A stretch of 64,000 nt of DNA from Massilia atriviolacea (GCF_003953935.1 NZ_RXLQ01000013.1:1-64000); one strand, 5' to 3'. Counted from the stretch's first letter, positions 31,543 to 40,985 are shown. Notes: generated from the sequence alone by a model not told the origin. Numbers and translations are program-made.

Positions 31543-31556
31543 TGCGCTAGCGCACG
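31543..31556. repeat. Perfect 14-bp palindrome
   Basis: GTGCGCTAGCGCAC is self-complementary with no loop and no T-run. It lies in the 240-bp gap between the M64 protease stop and the start of the Lys/Ala protein (31402-31641), upstream of the latter. It could be a regulator site for that gene. The rest of that gap shows no gene or terminator. Confidence 0.35.
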
Positions 31557-31641
31557 CATTCCAAAGCTAATGAAAAGCAACTTACAAATGCACGCAGGCC
31601 CCCGCCCATTCCCCCTATCGCCCGCCGTTACAGGCCCCAGC

Positions 31642-33093
31642 CTATTTTCCCTCAGCCTTTTTCGCGTACAAATCGATGATCGTGGCGATGCCGTCGTTAC
31701 AGACTTTACAGAATCTTTCACTTCGGTCGAACATGAGGCACTGCATTTCTGACCGGTAATAGCCGCTCGCCTCGTAATTGGCTCCTTCGAAGGCGCCCAC
31801 GTCGTGCCGGTGCGCAGACTTGGCGAACAGGGTATTGGTGTGCGCCAGGTCTTCGCGGAACAGCGCGCTCATTTCGGATTCGGGCCGGTTGGCCGTGCGC
31901 AGGTCGGCGCGGCGCTTCTGGTAGGCGCGCGCGTATTGCTCGTACTGCGCCTTGGGCCAGGCGGTCGGCAGCGGCGTGCCGGCCTTGACGTGGCGCTGCC
32001 ATTTGAGTCTGGCCGGATCGCGCAGCGCTGTCACATTCGGCTCCCACGGCTCCATGCGCGCGGAACCCGACTGGTACGCCACGGGCGAGGTGTAGTACTC
32101 GTCGGCCAGGCCGGCGAAGTGGTGGCCGAATTCGTGCACGAACAGGTAATTGGCCCAGTCGTTGCCCGCCGCCGCGGTGCTGAACTGGCCGAAGATACCG
32201 CCGCCGCCGTAGGTGTCGTTGTTGACCAGGATTTCGATGAACTCGTACGGCGCATGCTGGGCGATCTCGCGCAGCGCGCGGTTGTCGAGCGTGAGCACGT
32301 AACGCTCGCTGCCGAAGATGTCGTAGCGCGTGCCCAGTGGCGAGGCCTTGTGCACGCCGGTCGAAGGACGCGATACGCCGCTCTCGCCGGTCGGCACCGC
32401 GATGCCCCACACGTTAAAGTCGCCCGCGCGCTCCTTGAAGGGCGACACGGTAAACAGGTGATCGGCCAGGCGGCGCGCGTCGGCCTCGAATTTTTTCATC
32501 TCGCCAGCGGTGTAGCCGTCGCCCATGACCAGCAGGTCGACCTTGGCCGGCGACGGGCCGCTGACGCGGATCGGGATCGGCCTGGCCGGCGCGGGCGCCT
32601 GCTTGCGCACCACGTCCTGCGCATCCGGATCGACCTCCACGCTCCACGCGACCGAGAACCGATTGCGCTCGTCGCGTTTGAGCACCCTCACCCTGACCGG
32701 TTTGCCGAAAGCCGGAAAGCGCACCGATTCCTGGAAGCCGCGGCTGATGCGGCCGGCTTCCTCGGTGGTGCGCCATTCGCCGAAAATGGTCGAGAAGCCG
32801 CGCGAATACAGCTGGTCGCCGGTCCTGACGTCGACCACTTCGACCATGTTCTGGCCACGATTGGTGGTGTCCAGGTTTTGCGACAGGTCGCCCGGCCACG
32901 GCAGCGGTTCGATCACCACGCGTTCGAGCGCGTACTGGTCGGACAGCGCATTGCCGCTGTGCTGGTAGTCGACGCGGACGGTGGCGGGCGGCTGGACCTG
33001 CACCTGGGCCTGTACCTGGGCATGAACCTGGGCGGCGGCCAGCGCCAGCAAGCCGGCGGCGCGGCGCATGAATCGGACGGGGGACAGCGGCAT
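31642..33093 (-). CDS. Exported M64-family (IgA-type) metallopeptidase
   Basis: This 483-residue secreted zinc peptidase has an M64 catalytic motif FVHEFGHHFAGLADEYY (HEFGH with a downstream Asp ligand). A signal peptide covers the first ~25 residues and is followed by a repeated Gln-Val stretch (VHAQVQAQVQVQ). An N-terminal beta-rich domain (residues ~30-190) resembles those of M64 proteins and precedes VDLLVMGDGYTAGEM. The ATG at 33093 is chosen; an ATG eight codons in is possible. Longer frames upstream are non-coding shadows. It is divergent from the Fur-family gene with about 106 bp between. The substrate is unknown. Confidence 0.88.
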   Translation of the reverse strand: MPLSPVRFMRRAAGLLALAAAQVHAQVQAQVQVQPPATVRVDYQHSGNALSDQYALERVVIEPLPWPGDLSQNLDTTNRGQNMVEVVDVRTGDQLYSRGFSTIFGEWRTTEEAGRISRGFQESVRFPAFGKPVRVRVLKRDERNRFSVAWSVEVDPDAQDVVRKQAPAPARPIPIRVSGPSPAKVDLLVMGDGYTAGEMKKFEADARRLADHLFTVSPFKERAGDFNVWGIAVPTGESGVSRPSTGVHKASPLGTRYDIFGSERYVLTLDNRALREIAQHAPYEFIEILVNNDTYGGGGIFGQFSTAAAGNDWANYLFVHEFGHHFAGLADEYYTSPVAYQSGSARMEPWEPNVTALRDPARLKWQRHVKAGTPLPTAWPKAQYEQYARAYQKRRADLRTANRPESEMSALFREDLAHTNTLFAKSAHRHDVGAFEGANYEASGYYRSEMQCLMFDRSERFCKVCNDGIATIIDLYAKKAEGK

Positions 33094-33199
33094 GGGGTTT
33101 CCTTGCAAGCGTGGATCGTCCCGCATTGTAAACCTGCACGCAGTGGTTTCGGCCACCCCTGCGTGGTAGCATGTCGCTTCCTTTGAAATCCCAGCCAAG

Positions 33200-33628
33200 A
33201 TGGTCACAACGATTGAAAGCCAGGCAGAGTCACTGATCCGCGATACGGGCGCGCGCCTCACCAAGCCGCGCTCGCGCGTGCTGGCGTACCTGCTGGCGCA
33301 GAACAAACCCCTGACCCACCACGATATCCAGGAAGGCCTGGCCGGCGACGCCCTCGATTCGGTCACCCTGTACCGGGTGCTGGAATGGCTGACCGAGCAC
33401 GAACTGGTGCACCGCATCGCCGGCGCCGACCAGGTGTGGCGCTTCAACGCCGGCGCGGGCCAGCACGGGCACCAGCACGCGCACTTCCAGTGCACCCGCT
33501 GCGAGATGGTGACCTGCTTCACCGACATCGCCCTGCCCGCGCAGATCACCCTGCCCGCCGGCTTCACCAGCGCCCAGGTGGACTTCCTGATCAAGGGCGT
33601 CTGCAGCGTGTGTAACGCCAAAAAATAA
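33200..33628 (+). CDS. Fur-family metalloregulator (Zur-like)
   Basis: This 142-residue Fur superfamily repressor has an N-terminal winged helix (TKPRSRVLAYLL, DSVTLYRVLEWL) and a C-terminal dimer and metal domain. It carries two CxxC pairs (C98/C101 and C135/C138) that bind structural Zn, and a His-rich stretch HGHQHAHFQC. The sequence resembles Zur more than Fur because of the HGHQHAH segment and short length. It lies just upstream of a TonB receptor whose promoter holds two matching palindromes, the probable target. It is divergent from the M64 protease gene. Confidence 0.88.
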   Translation: MVTTIESQAESLIRDTGARLTKPRSRVLAYLLAQNKPLTHHDIQEGLAGDALDSVTLYRVLEWLTEHELVHRIAGADQVWRFNAGAGQHGHQHAHFQCTRCEMVTCFTDIALPAQITLPAGFTSAQVDFLIKGVCSVCNAKK

Positions 33629-33669
33629 GCGCGGCTTCCCAGTTCGACAGGCGGCAGGGTGCGCGGCAC

Positions 33670-33690
33670 TAACGCAACCCTATTGCATTA
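33670..33690. promoter_or_regulatory. Candidate operator 1 of TonB receptor
   Basis: TAACGCAA-CCCTA-TTGCATTA is a 21-bp palindrome with one mismatch per 8-base arm. Its right half overlaps the -35 element TTGCAT (33683-33688). It has the same half-site and the same 5-base spacing as operator 2, so both are probably bound by the same dimer. Confidence 0.6.
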
Positions 33691-33711
33691 AAGCGGCAGG
33701 CAGCCTATTAT
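33683..33711 (+). promoter_or_regulatory. Sigma70-type promoter of TonB receptor
   Basis: TTGCAT (33683-33688) and TATTAT (33706-33711) are separated by exactly 17 bases, which fits a vegetative promoter. Operator 1 covers the -35 and operator 2 begins at the -10, so a bound repressor would block polymerase. The start of the coding sequence is about 65 bases downstream. Confidence 0.6.
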
Positions 33712-33729
33712 AGCAACTCAGTTGCATTA
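33709..33729. promoter_or_regulatory. Candidate operator 2 of TonB receptor
   Basis: TATAGCAA-CTCAG-TTGCATTA shares the TTGCATTA half and 5-base spacing with operator 1. Centre-to-centre distance is 39 bases, close to four helical turns. It overlaps the -10 end and the expected start site. Confidence 0.6.
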
Positions 33730-33775
33730 AATCCCCGCCTTGCCCGGCCCCTCCACGCCTGTAGAATCCCCACGT

Positions 33776-35884
33776 ATGTACATCAAAAGCGCCACCGCCG
33801 CCCTCCTCGCCAGCCTCACGCCGCTGGCCGCCCTCGCCGCCGACGTTGCTTCGTCCCCTGCTTCGTCGCCCACCGACACCGTCGTCATCGGCGGCCAGCG
33901 CGAACACTACCGCAGCCTGTCGGCCACCGGGGCGACCAAGACCGATGCGCGGCTCTTGGACCTGCCGCAAAGCGTGCGCGTACTGACCAGCGAAGTGCTG
34001 CGCGACGCCGGCGTGAGCACCCTGGCCGGGGCGCTCGACCTGGCCAGCGGCATATCGCGCCAGAGCGACCTGGGTGGGCTGTGGGACAGCTACGCCATGC
34101 GCGGCTTCACGGGCGATCCTAATTTCGGCTCCGACTTCCTGGTCAACGGCTTCAGTTCCAGCCGTGGCTACAACGGCCTGCGCGACACCGCCAGCACGCA
34201 GTCGATCGAAGTCCTCAAAGGCCCGTCGGCCGCCCTGTACGGGCGCGGCGAGCCGGGCGGCACGGTCAATATCGTCACCAAAAAGCCGCGCTTCGTCGCC
34301 GCGCGCAGCATCGGCGCCTCGGTCGGCAGCTTCAACACCCACCGCGCAGCGCTCGACGTCACCGGTCCCGTCGGCGAGACGCTGGCCTACCGCCTCAACG
34401 CCGCCTGGCAGGAAGGCGACAGCTTCCGCGACAGCGTCAGGCGCGACACCCTGCTGGTCTCGCCGTCGTTCGTGTGGCTGGCGGGCGAGCACACCACGGT
34501 CTCCTACGAGATCGAAGCGACCGGGCAAAAAGCCCCGTTCGACCGTGGCGTGCCGGCGGTGAACGGCAAGCTGGGGGCGGTGCCGGTGTCGCGCTTTCTG
34601 GGCGAGCCTGGCGACGGCCGCATGAGCGTCAAGTCGCTCGGGCACCAGCTGTTCGTGCAGCACGCGCTCAACGACAACTGGTCGCTGCAATCGGGCCTGT
34701 CGTACCGCGACAGCGAACTGGCGGGCTTTTCGACGGAAGCGAACAACCTGCTGGCGGACGGGCGCACCTTGCGCCGCCAGCGCCGTCACCGCGACTTTTC
34801 GGCCACCGACACCTCCGGGCGCATCGAACTGCTCGGCAACCTCGCCACCGGCAGCCTGCGCCACAAGCTGCTGTTCGGCGTCGACGCTTACCGCTTCGAC
34901 GACCGCCGCGTGCAGTTGCGCCGCAATCCCTCGAACGCCAACCCGTACGCGATCGATATCTTCCAGCCGGTGTACGGCGGCGTGGCCGATCCGCTGACGC
35001 TGTCGATCGACACCCTGGAGCGCCAGCGCGCGCACGGCCTGTACGCGCAGGACCAGATCGACCTGAGCGACCGGTGGAAGGCGCTGCTGGGCATCCGCTA
35101 CGACAGCGCCGAGCAAAGCGTCGCCAACAAGCGCCTCAGGACCAGCAACGCGCAACGCCTGCACGCCAGCAGCCCGCGCGCGGGGCTGGTGTACCAGCCG
35201 GGCAAGGCGGTGTCGCTGTATGCGACGGCGGCGCGCGCCTACCGCCCGAACAGCGGCATCAGCATCGACAACAGCGCCTTCGAAGCCGAAAAGAGCCTGT
35301 CGTACGAACTGGGCGCCAAAGTCGACGCGCTTGACGGAAAACTCACCAGCACCGTCGCGCTGTACAAGATCGACAAGAAGAACGTCCTGACCACGAACCC
35401 GGTCAATTCGGACTTTGCGATCCCCGCCGGGGAAGTCGGCAGCCGTGGCCTGGAGCTGGACGTGGCCGGCGCCGTGGCGCGCAATCTGCAGCTATCGGCC
35501 GCCTACGCCTACACCGACGCCACCGTCACCAGGGGCGACAAGACCATCCGCACCGGCAGCCGCTTCCCCAACGTGGCGCGCCACAGCGCCAGCGTGATGC
35601 TGGTGTCGAGCTTCACGCTGGGCGACGCCAACGCCAGCCTTGGCGGCGGCGCCAGCTACGTCGGCAAGCGCATGGGCGACGTGGCGGCGTCGAGCAGCTT
35701 CGAACTGCCCGCCTACACCACCGTCAGGCTGGTGGCGGCCTGGACGCCGTACCGCAAGCTGCGCATCGCCCTCAACGTCGACAACCTGTTCGACAAGGCC
35801 TACTACGCCAGCTCGTACAGCCAGCTGTGGGTGGCGCCGGGCAGCGAGCGCACTGCCACGCTGACGGCCAGCTATCGCTTCTGA
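33776..35884 (+). CDS. TonB-dependent siderophore receptor
   Basis: This 702-residue outer-membrane receptor has a signal peptide (MYIKSATAALLASLTPLAAL) and a short plug-domain start. LDLPQSVRVLTSEVLRDAG and SIEVLKGPSAALYGRGEPGG are the signature of the ferric-siderophore subfamily (FhuA/FpvA type). A 22-strand barrel follows and ends in the canonical aromatic ASYRF. There is no N-terminal signalling domain, so it is not a sigma-factor-coupled transducer. The ATG at 33776 is chosen because it starts the signal peptide. The promoter with two palindromes upstream and the Fur-family gene next door indicate metal-responsive control. The ligand is unknown. Confidence 0.93.
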   Translation: MYIKSATAALLASLTPLAALAADVASSPASSPTDTVVIGGQREHYRSLSATGATKTDARLLDLPQSVRVLTSEVLRDAGVSTLAGALDLASGISRQSDLGGLWDSYAMRGFTGDPNFGSDFLVNGFSSSRGYNGLRDTASTQSIEVLKGPSAALYGRGEPGGTVNIVTKKPRFVAARSIGASVGSFNTHRAALDVTGPVGETLAYRLNAAWQEGDSFRDSVRRDTLLVSPSFVWLAGEHTTVSYEIEATGQKAPFDRGVPAVNGKLGAVPVSRFLGEPGDGRMSVKSLGHQLFVQHALNDNWSLQSGLSYRDSELAGFSTEANNLLADGRTLRRQRRHRDFSATDTSGRIELLGNLATGSLRHKLLFGVDAYRFDDRRVQLRRNPSNANPYAIDIFQPVYGGVADPLTLSIDTLERQRAHGLYAQDQIDLSDRWKALLGIRYDSAEQSVANKRLRTSNAQRLHASSPRAGLVYQPGKAVSLYATAARAYRPNSGISIDNSAFEAEKSLSYELGAKVDALDGKLTSTVALYKIDKKNVLTTNPVNSDFAIPAGEVGSRGLELDVAGAVARNLQLSAAYAYTDATVTRGDKTIRTGSRFPNVARHSASVMLVSSFTLGDANASLGGGASYVGKRMGDVAASSSFELPAYTTVRLVAAWTPYRKLRIALNVDNLFDKAYYASSYSQLWVAPGSERTATLTASYRF

Positions 35885-35892
35885 GGCCCGCC

Positions 35893-37038
35893 ATGACCGC
35901 CCTGACCGCCTCGCCTGCCAAGCGTATCGCCGCCATCGACGCGATGCGCGGCCTGATCATCCTGATCATGACGCTCGACCACGCGCGCGAAACCTTCTTC
36001 TTGCACCGCCAGGTGAGCGACCCGATGGACCTGGCCACGACCGAGCCGTCGCTGTTCTTCAGCCGCGTGGCGGCGCACTTCTGCGCGCCGATGTTCGTGT
36101 TCCTCACCGGCCTGTCGGCCTGGCTGTACGCCAATCCGCCGTCCGGTCCGCGCAGCCCGCAGGGCTTCCTGCTCAAGCGCGGCCTGTTTTTGATCGTGCT
36201 GGAACTGGTGTTCGTCAGTTTTGCGTGGTCGGGACGCTTTCCGCCGCCGGTGCTGTACCTGCAGGTGATCTGGGTGATCGGCCTGTCGATGATCGCGCTG
36301 GCCCTGCTGCACAAGCTGCCGCTGCGCTGGCTGGCCCTGCTGGGCGGCGCGATCGTGGCCGGCCACAACGCCCTGTCCTTCCCCGGCCTGGAACCGGGCA
36401 GCCTGGCGCACGCCGCCTGGACGGTGCTGGAACAGCGCGGCTTCCTGCTCGACGAAGGCCCGGTGCGCGTGAAGATCAGTTATCCGCTGCTGGCGTGGAT
36501 CGGCGTGATTTTGCTCGGCTACGCGGCCGGCCCGCTGTTTTCCAGCAAAGTGCAGCCGCGGGCGCGCCGCCGCCTCCTGCTGCTGGGCGGCGCGGCCTGC
36601 CTGTCGCTGCTTGCGCTGCTGCGCGGCTTGAATATCTATGGCGAGACGCTGCCGTGGACCGTGCAGGCGGACCTGCTGCACACGGTCATGTCGTTCCTGA
36701 ACCTGACCAAGTATCCGCCCTCGTTCAACTTCCTCCTGCTGACCATCGGCGTGGGACTGATCGTGCTGGCGGCGATGGAAACGGCCAACGAGCGCGTGGC
36801 GGCCTTTTGCGCGACCTTCGGCGGGGTGCCCCTGTTCTACTACCTGGCGCACCTGTACCTGCTGCTCGCGCTGCGCGGCCTGATGTCCGCCGTAGCGGAC
36901 GGACAGGCGCACCAGGCCGGCGGCATCGGCGAAGTGTGGCTGTGGTCTGTCGCGGTGATCGCGGCGCTGTACTACCCGTGCCGCTGGTTCGGGCGCTACA
37001 AGCGCGCCAGCACCCGGGCCTGGGTGCGCTACCTGTAG
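35893..37038 (+). CDS. DUF1624-family membrane protein (acyltransferase-like)
   Basis: This 381-residue inner-membrane protein has about 8-10 helices and begins RIAAIDAMRGLIILIMTLDHA, the DUF1624/HGSNAT-like signature that includes the Arg-Gly and Asp-His pair. HGSNAT-type proteins transfer acetyl groups from cytosolic acetyl-CoA across membranes. The region LFLIVLELVFVSFAW and the late LFYYLAHLYLLLAL are typical. It lies 8 bases after the TonB receptor, so the two are probably co-transcribed; a role in modifying a siderophore or surface glycan is inference. Confidence 0.8.
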   Translation: MTALTASPAKRIAAIDAMRGLIILIMTLDHARETFFLHRQVSDPMDLATTEPSLFFSRVAAHFCAPMFVFLTGLSAWLYANPPSGPRSPQGFLLKRGLFLIVLELVFVSFAWSGRFPPPVLYLQVIWVIGLSMIALALLHKLPLRWLALLGGAIVAGHNALSFPGLEPGSLAHAAWTVLEQRGFLLDEGPVRVKISYPLLAWIGVILLGYAAGPLFSSKVQPRARRRLLLLGGAACLSLLALLRGLNIYGETLPWTVQADLLHTVMSFLNLTKYPPSFNFLLLTIGVGLIVLAAMETANERVAAFCATFGGVPLFYYLAHLYLLLALRGLMSAVADGQAHQAGGIGEVWLWSVAVIAALYYPCRWFGRYKRASTRAWVRYL

Positions 37039-37041
37039 CGT

Positions 37042-38289
37042 TTACTTGTACTGGTACAGCGGCTGGCGGATCAGGATCGGCAGCACGTCGAGGCGGATAT
37101 TGAAGACCGAGTAGGTATCCGAAATGGCCGACATGTAGCCGACGCTTTCCTTGGTGCGGCTGAAGCGGAATTCGAAGCCGAGTTCCGGCTGCAGGTCGCG
37201 CGGGCTGCCCAGGGTCAGGCCGATGGCGTCGGCCTGGTCGCTGTCGATCAGGCGGTGCATCAGGTCCACCACCGTCGTGTTACCGAGGATATCGGCAAAG
37301 AACAGCGGACCGCGATAATACGGCTTGGCCGGATCGAGCTTGTTGGCCAGCTTTTCGCGCGAGGGCGTAAAGACGCCATTCTGCAGGTTGAAGCGGTCGC
37401 CGTTGTCGAGGTAACTGAGCCTGGCGTTGCTCACATTGAAGTCGCCCGGCGTGAAAGTGGCGCCATTGAGGTCGATCAGCAGCGCGCCCTTGTAGCCGAG
37501 GACCTCGACATCGCGGTTGCCGTGGATGATCATCGAGGTGTTCTCGTCGATCCCCAGTCCCATCTTGTAGCCCTTGGCCAGCATGGCCGGCAGCATGCGC
37601 CCGAAGCGCCCGCGCACCAGCAGGTGCTGGTCCACAAAAACATCCTTGCCGACGAAGCCCAGGCCCGGCGACAGCTCCATGCCGTCGGCCACGCCGCGCT
37701 TGAGGGTGGACAGCACCGAACTGGCATCGTAGAACATGGTCTCGCTCATGATCGCCGCGCCCGCGCTGGTGCCGGCGATGACGCCGCCGTTGCGGTACAT
37801 GGCCCACAGCGCGTCGAGCACGCGCGTGCTGCTGCCGTCTTTTTTGCGCAGCGCCGCGGTGATGCGGGCCTGGTTGCCGCCGACGAAATAGGCGCCGTCG
37901 GCATGGCGCACGGCGTCGGCCAGCGCCTGGTCGTTGGCGGCGACGCGGTAGTCGGTGCCTTCCAGCTTGACCGCCACCGGCACGAAAAAGGCGTCGGCGC
38001 CGTAGGAGTTGAGCACCTCGATATTGTTCTTGCCGGCGACGTCCGGGCTGGCCGAGGCCGAGCCGAAGACGGCGATGCGCGCCCCCGGGCCGCCGGCCAG
38101 TTCGACGATGCGCTTCCAGACCGCCGCGTTCTCGCCGCGCAGCGCGCCGCCGATGATCACCAGCGAACCTTTGGGACCGCCCGGCGGTACCGTGGGAGCG
38201 GGGGCGGCCGCTGTCGCTGCCTGCGCCTGGCCCGCCGCCAGCAGGACGAGCAACAGGAACTGTAAATATCGGCGGGCCAGGTTCAGCAT
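37042..38289 (-). CDS. Secreted cyanophycinase-like S51 peptidase
   Basis: This 415-residue S51-family serine exopeptidase has a signal peptide (LNLARRYLQFLLLVLLAAG). The catalytic Ser175 lies in the IAGTSAGAAIMSE elbow, and FVGGNQ precedes it. Cyanophycinases cut the Asp-Arg polymer cyanophycin into beta-Asp-Arg dipeptides. The secretion signal suggests scavenging of external polymer rather than mobilising storage, and no cyanophycin synthetase is seen in this window. The ATG at 38289 is chosen because it starts the signal peptide. It is convergent with the DUF1624 gene, with only 3 bases between. Confidence 0.85.
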   Translation of the reverse strand: MLNLARRYLQFLLLVLLAAGQAQAATAAAPAPTVPPGGPKGSLVIIGGALRGENAAVWKRIVELAGGPGARIAVFGSASASPDVAGKNNIEVLNSYGADAFFVPVAVKLEGTDYRVAANDQALADAVRHADGAYFVGGNQARITAALRKKDGSSTRVLDALWAMYRNGGVIAGTSAGAAIMSETMFYDASSVLSTLKRGVADGMELSPGLGFVGKDVFVDQHLLVRGRFGRMLPAMLAKGYKMGLGIDENTSMIIHGNRDVEVLGYKGALLIDLNGATFTPGDFNVSNARLSYLDNGDRFNLQNGVFTPSREKLANKLDPAKPYYRGPLFFADILGNTTVVDLMHRLIDSDQADAIGLTLGSPRDLQPELGFEFRFSRTKESVGYMSAISDTYSVFNIRLDVLPILIRQPLYQYK

Positions 38290-38477
38290 CGGTGGTTCTT
38301 CCTTTATTCGGTAGGTCGGGCTGCGCAGGCGCGGACGGGCCAGCGCGCAGCCGGTATTATGTGCAGGCAAGATAATACCCCGCGCAGAAATAATATGTCG
38401 TATTCGAGAAATGGACAGGGCGCGGCGGTGGTTTTTTATGCCACACTTCCGGCTGACTTCATTTCACGGTCCTGATC

Positions 38478-39596
38478 ATGCAAGCAAACACCCACCGCAT
38501 CTCCCTGGAGGACAGCAGCATGTCCTCGCAACTGGCCAGCTTTCACTTCGGTGCGCCGGGCACCGGCAAGAAGGTGTATATCCAGGCCGCGCTGCACGCC
38601 GACGAAGTGCCGCCCATGCTGGTGGCGCAGTTCCTGCGCACCGAATTGCAGGCGCTGGACGCCGCCGGCAAGATCCGCGGCGAGATCGTCCTGGTCCCCG
38701 CCGCCAATCCGATCGGCCTGTCGCAAGCCATCCACGGCGCGCCCTTCGGCCGCTTCGACCTGTCGACCGGGACCAATTTCAACCGCGCCTACAAGCACGT
38801 GGCCGAAGACCTGAAAACCTCGCTCGACGGCCTGCTCGGCCCCGATGCCGGCGCCAACGTGGCCCTGATCCGCGCCCACGCGCGCGACTCGGTCGCCGCC
38901 TGGGAGCCGAAAACCGACGCCGACGCGCTCAAGAAGATCCTGCTGCACATGGCGATCGACGCCGACATCGTGCTCGACCTGCACTGCGATAACGAAGCGG
39001 TGCTGCATATCTATGCAGGCACGCCGCTGGCCGACGCCGTGGCGCCGCTGGCGGCGCTGATGCAGGCGCACAGCGTGCTGCTGGCCCTCGAAGCGGGCGG
39101 CGAACCGTTCGACGAAGCCTGTTCGCGCCTGTGGTGGGACCTGGCGGCGCACTTCGGCCCGGATGTTCCGATCCCGGCGGCCTGCCTGTCGACCACCGTG
39201 GAGCTGCGCGGCGAGCGCGATGTGAACTACGACCTGGCCAGGGGCGATGCCCAGGCCCTGCTGCAGTTCCTGGCGCACGCCGGCGTGCTCGACCTGCCGC
39301 CGGCCGCCCTGCCCGCGCCCCTGTGCGCACCGACGCCGCTCGAAGGCGTGGAGCCGATCGCCGCGCCGCACGCCGGCGTGCTGGTCTTCCTCAAGCAGCT
39401 GGGCGAGAAGGTGGTGGCCGGCGACGCCATCGCCGACCTGGTCGACCCGGTCAGCGGGCGCACCAGCACGCTGCGCTGCAGCGTCGACGGCGTGTTCTTC
39501 GCCCGCACCGCGCACCGCCATCTGCTGCGCGGCATGGCGGTCGGCAAGATCGCAGGACCAGTGGCTTACCGCGCCGGAAAGCTGCTCAGCCAATGA
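38478..39596 (+). CDS. Succinylglutamate desuccinylase/aspartoacylase family deacylase
   Basis: This 372-residue member of the AstE/AspA M14-like family hydrolyses N-acyl amino acids. The zinc site is H40 and E43 in AALHADEVPP, with H169 in IVLDLHCDNEAV. The beta-rich C-terminal part (about 280-372) is typical of this group. Its stop overlaps the ATG of the YfcC-family carrier (ATGA), so enzyme and carrier are coupled: uptake then deacylation of an N-acyl amino acid is likely. Family members also include the deacetylase DoeB of ectoine breakdown, which could be considered here. The substrate is not known. Confidence 0.87.
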   Translation: MQANTHRISLEDSSMSSQLASFHFGAPGTGKKVYIQAALHADEVPPMLVAQFLRTELQALDAAGKIRGEIVLVPAANPIGLSQAIHGAPFGRFDLSTGTNFNRAYKHVAEDLKTSLDGLLGPDAGANVALIRAHARDSVAAWEPKTDADALKKILLHMAIDADIVLDLHCDNEAVLHIYAGTPLADAVAPLAALMQAHSVLLALEAGGEPFDEACSRLWWDLAAHFGPDVPIPAACLSTTVELRGERDVNYDLARGDAQALLQFLAHAGVLDLPPAALPAPLCAPTPLEGVEPIAAPHAGVLVFLKQLGEKVVAGDAIADLVDPVSGRTSTLRCSVDGVFFARTAHRHLLRGMAVGKIAGPVAYRAGKLLSQ

Positions 39597-40978
39597 AACT
39601 GCGTATCCCCAATACCTTCGTCCTGCTGTTCCTGATCCTGGCGATGATCGCCGCCGCCACCTGGCTGGTGCCGGGCGGCCAGTACGGCACCGTCATGGTC
39701 GACGGCAAGCCGCGCATCGATCCCGGCTCGTTCCAGTACGTGCAGAGCAATCCGCAGGGCTTCGTGGCGCTGATGATGGCGCCGATCAAAGGCTTCGTCG
39801 AGGCGGCCCAGATCATCGGCTTCGTGCTGATCGTCGGCGGCGCCTTCGCCGTGCTGCAAAAGACCGAGGCGCTCGACGCCATGATCCGCAGCGTGGCGCG
39901 CGCCCACACCGACTCGGCCTTCGTGCGGGTGATGCTCATTCCGGTGTTCGTGACCATCTTCTCGCTGGGCGGCGCCACCTTCGGCATGAGCGAGGAATCG
40001 ATTCCCTTCGTGCTCATTTTCGTGCCGCTGGCGCTGGCGCTGGGCTACGACTCGATCATCGGCGTCTCGATTCCCTTCCTGAGCGCGCAGGTCGGCTTCG
40101 CGGCCGCCTTCCTCAATCCCTTCAATGTCGGCGTGGCGCAGAAGATCGCCGGGATCCAGATGTTCTCGGGGATCGGCTACCGCCTGATCGTCTGGTTCGT
40201 CGCGACCGCGATCACCATCGCCTTCCTGATGTGGTACGCGGCGCGCATCAAAAAGGATCCGACCCGCAGCCCTTCCTACGCGCTCGACATCGAAAAGCGC
40301 AAGGAGAGCAGCGCCGCCCTGAACGACCTGGCCGGGATGACGCGCACCCACGGCATCGTGCTGCTGATGTTCGTCGGCTTCATGACGGCCATGGTGGTCG
40401 GCGTGATCCACTACGGCTGGTACATCAACGAGATCGCCGCCCTGTTCATGGTGATGGCGATCGTGGTCGGCGTCATCGGACGGCTCGACAGCGACGCCTT
40501 CGTGGCCGCCTTTCTGCACGGTGCGCGCGACCTGGTGGGGACCGCGCTGGTGATCGCGCTGGCGCGCGGGACCATGATCCTGGCGCAGGATGCCAAGATC
40601 ATCGACACCATGCTGCACTCGCTGGTGCCGCTGGTGCAGTCGTCGAGCCCGATTTTCGCTGCGCAGAAGATGTTCATCATCCAGACGGTGATTAACTTCT
40701 TCATTCACTCCGGGACCGGGCAGGCCGCGCTGACCATGCCGATCATGGCGCCGCTGGCGGACCTGGTGGGGATTTCGCGGCAGACGGCGGTGCTGGCCTT
40801 CCAGCTGGGCGAACTGACCTTGCCGATGATTCCGACGTCGGGCGTGACGGTGGGGGTGCTGGCACTGGCGCGCATTCCCTGGATTACCTGGGCCAAATGG
40901 ATGGTGCCGCTGCAGCTGGGGTATTTTGTGATGGCGCTGCTGTTGCTGATTCCGCCGTGTCTGATGAATTGGAACTAA
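39593..40978 (+). CDS. YfcC-family amino-acid or carboxylate carrier
   Basis: This 461-residue inner-membrane carrier of the YfcC family (arginine/ornithine antiporter-like, DcuC superfamily) has about 12 hydrophobic helices. It starts with FVLLFLILAMIAAATWLVPG, characteristic of the family, and has FSLGGATFGMSEES and NFFIHSGTGQAALTMPI in the two transport cores. The ATG overlaps the deacylase stop by 4 bases. The substrate is probably the acyl amino acid used by the partner enzyme, or a basic or acidic amino acid. A REP palindrome follows. Confidence 0.88.
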   Translation: MKLRIPNTFVLLFLILAMIAAATWLVPGGQYGTVMVDGKPRIDPGSFQYVQSNPQGFVALMMAPIKGFVEAAQIIGFVLIVGGAFAVLQKTEALDAMIRSVARAHTDSAFVRVMLIPVFVTIFSLGGATFGMSEESIPFVLIFVPLALALGYDSIIGVSIPFLSAQVGFAAAFLNPFNVGVAQKIAGIQMFSGIGYRLIVWFVATAITIAFLMWYAARIKKDPTRSPSYALDIEKRKESSAALNDLAGMTRTHGIVLLMFVGFMTAMVVGVIHYGWYINEIAALFMVMAIVVGVIGRLDSDAFVAAFLHGARDLVGTALVIALARGTMILAQDAKIIDTMLHSLVPLVQSSSPIFAAQKMFIIQTVINFFIHSGTGQAALTMPIMAPLADLVGISRQTAVLAFQLGELTLPMIPTSGVTVGVLALARIPWITWAKWMVPLQLGYFVMALLLLIPPCLMNWN

Positions 40979-40985
40979 TCGCCGC

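Noticed and set aside
30829-31752. A Phe/Gly-rich 307-residue open frame on the + strand
   Set aside because: It is antisense to the Ala/Lys protein and part of the M64 gene, whose codon bias produces Phe-rich shadows.
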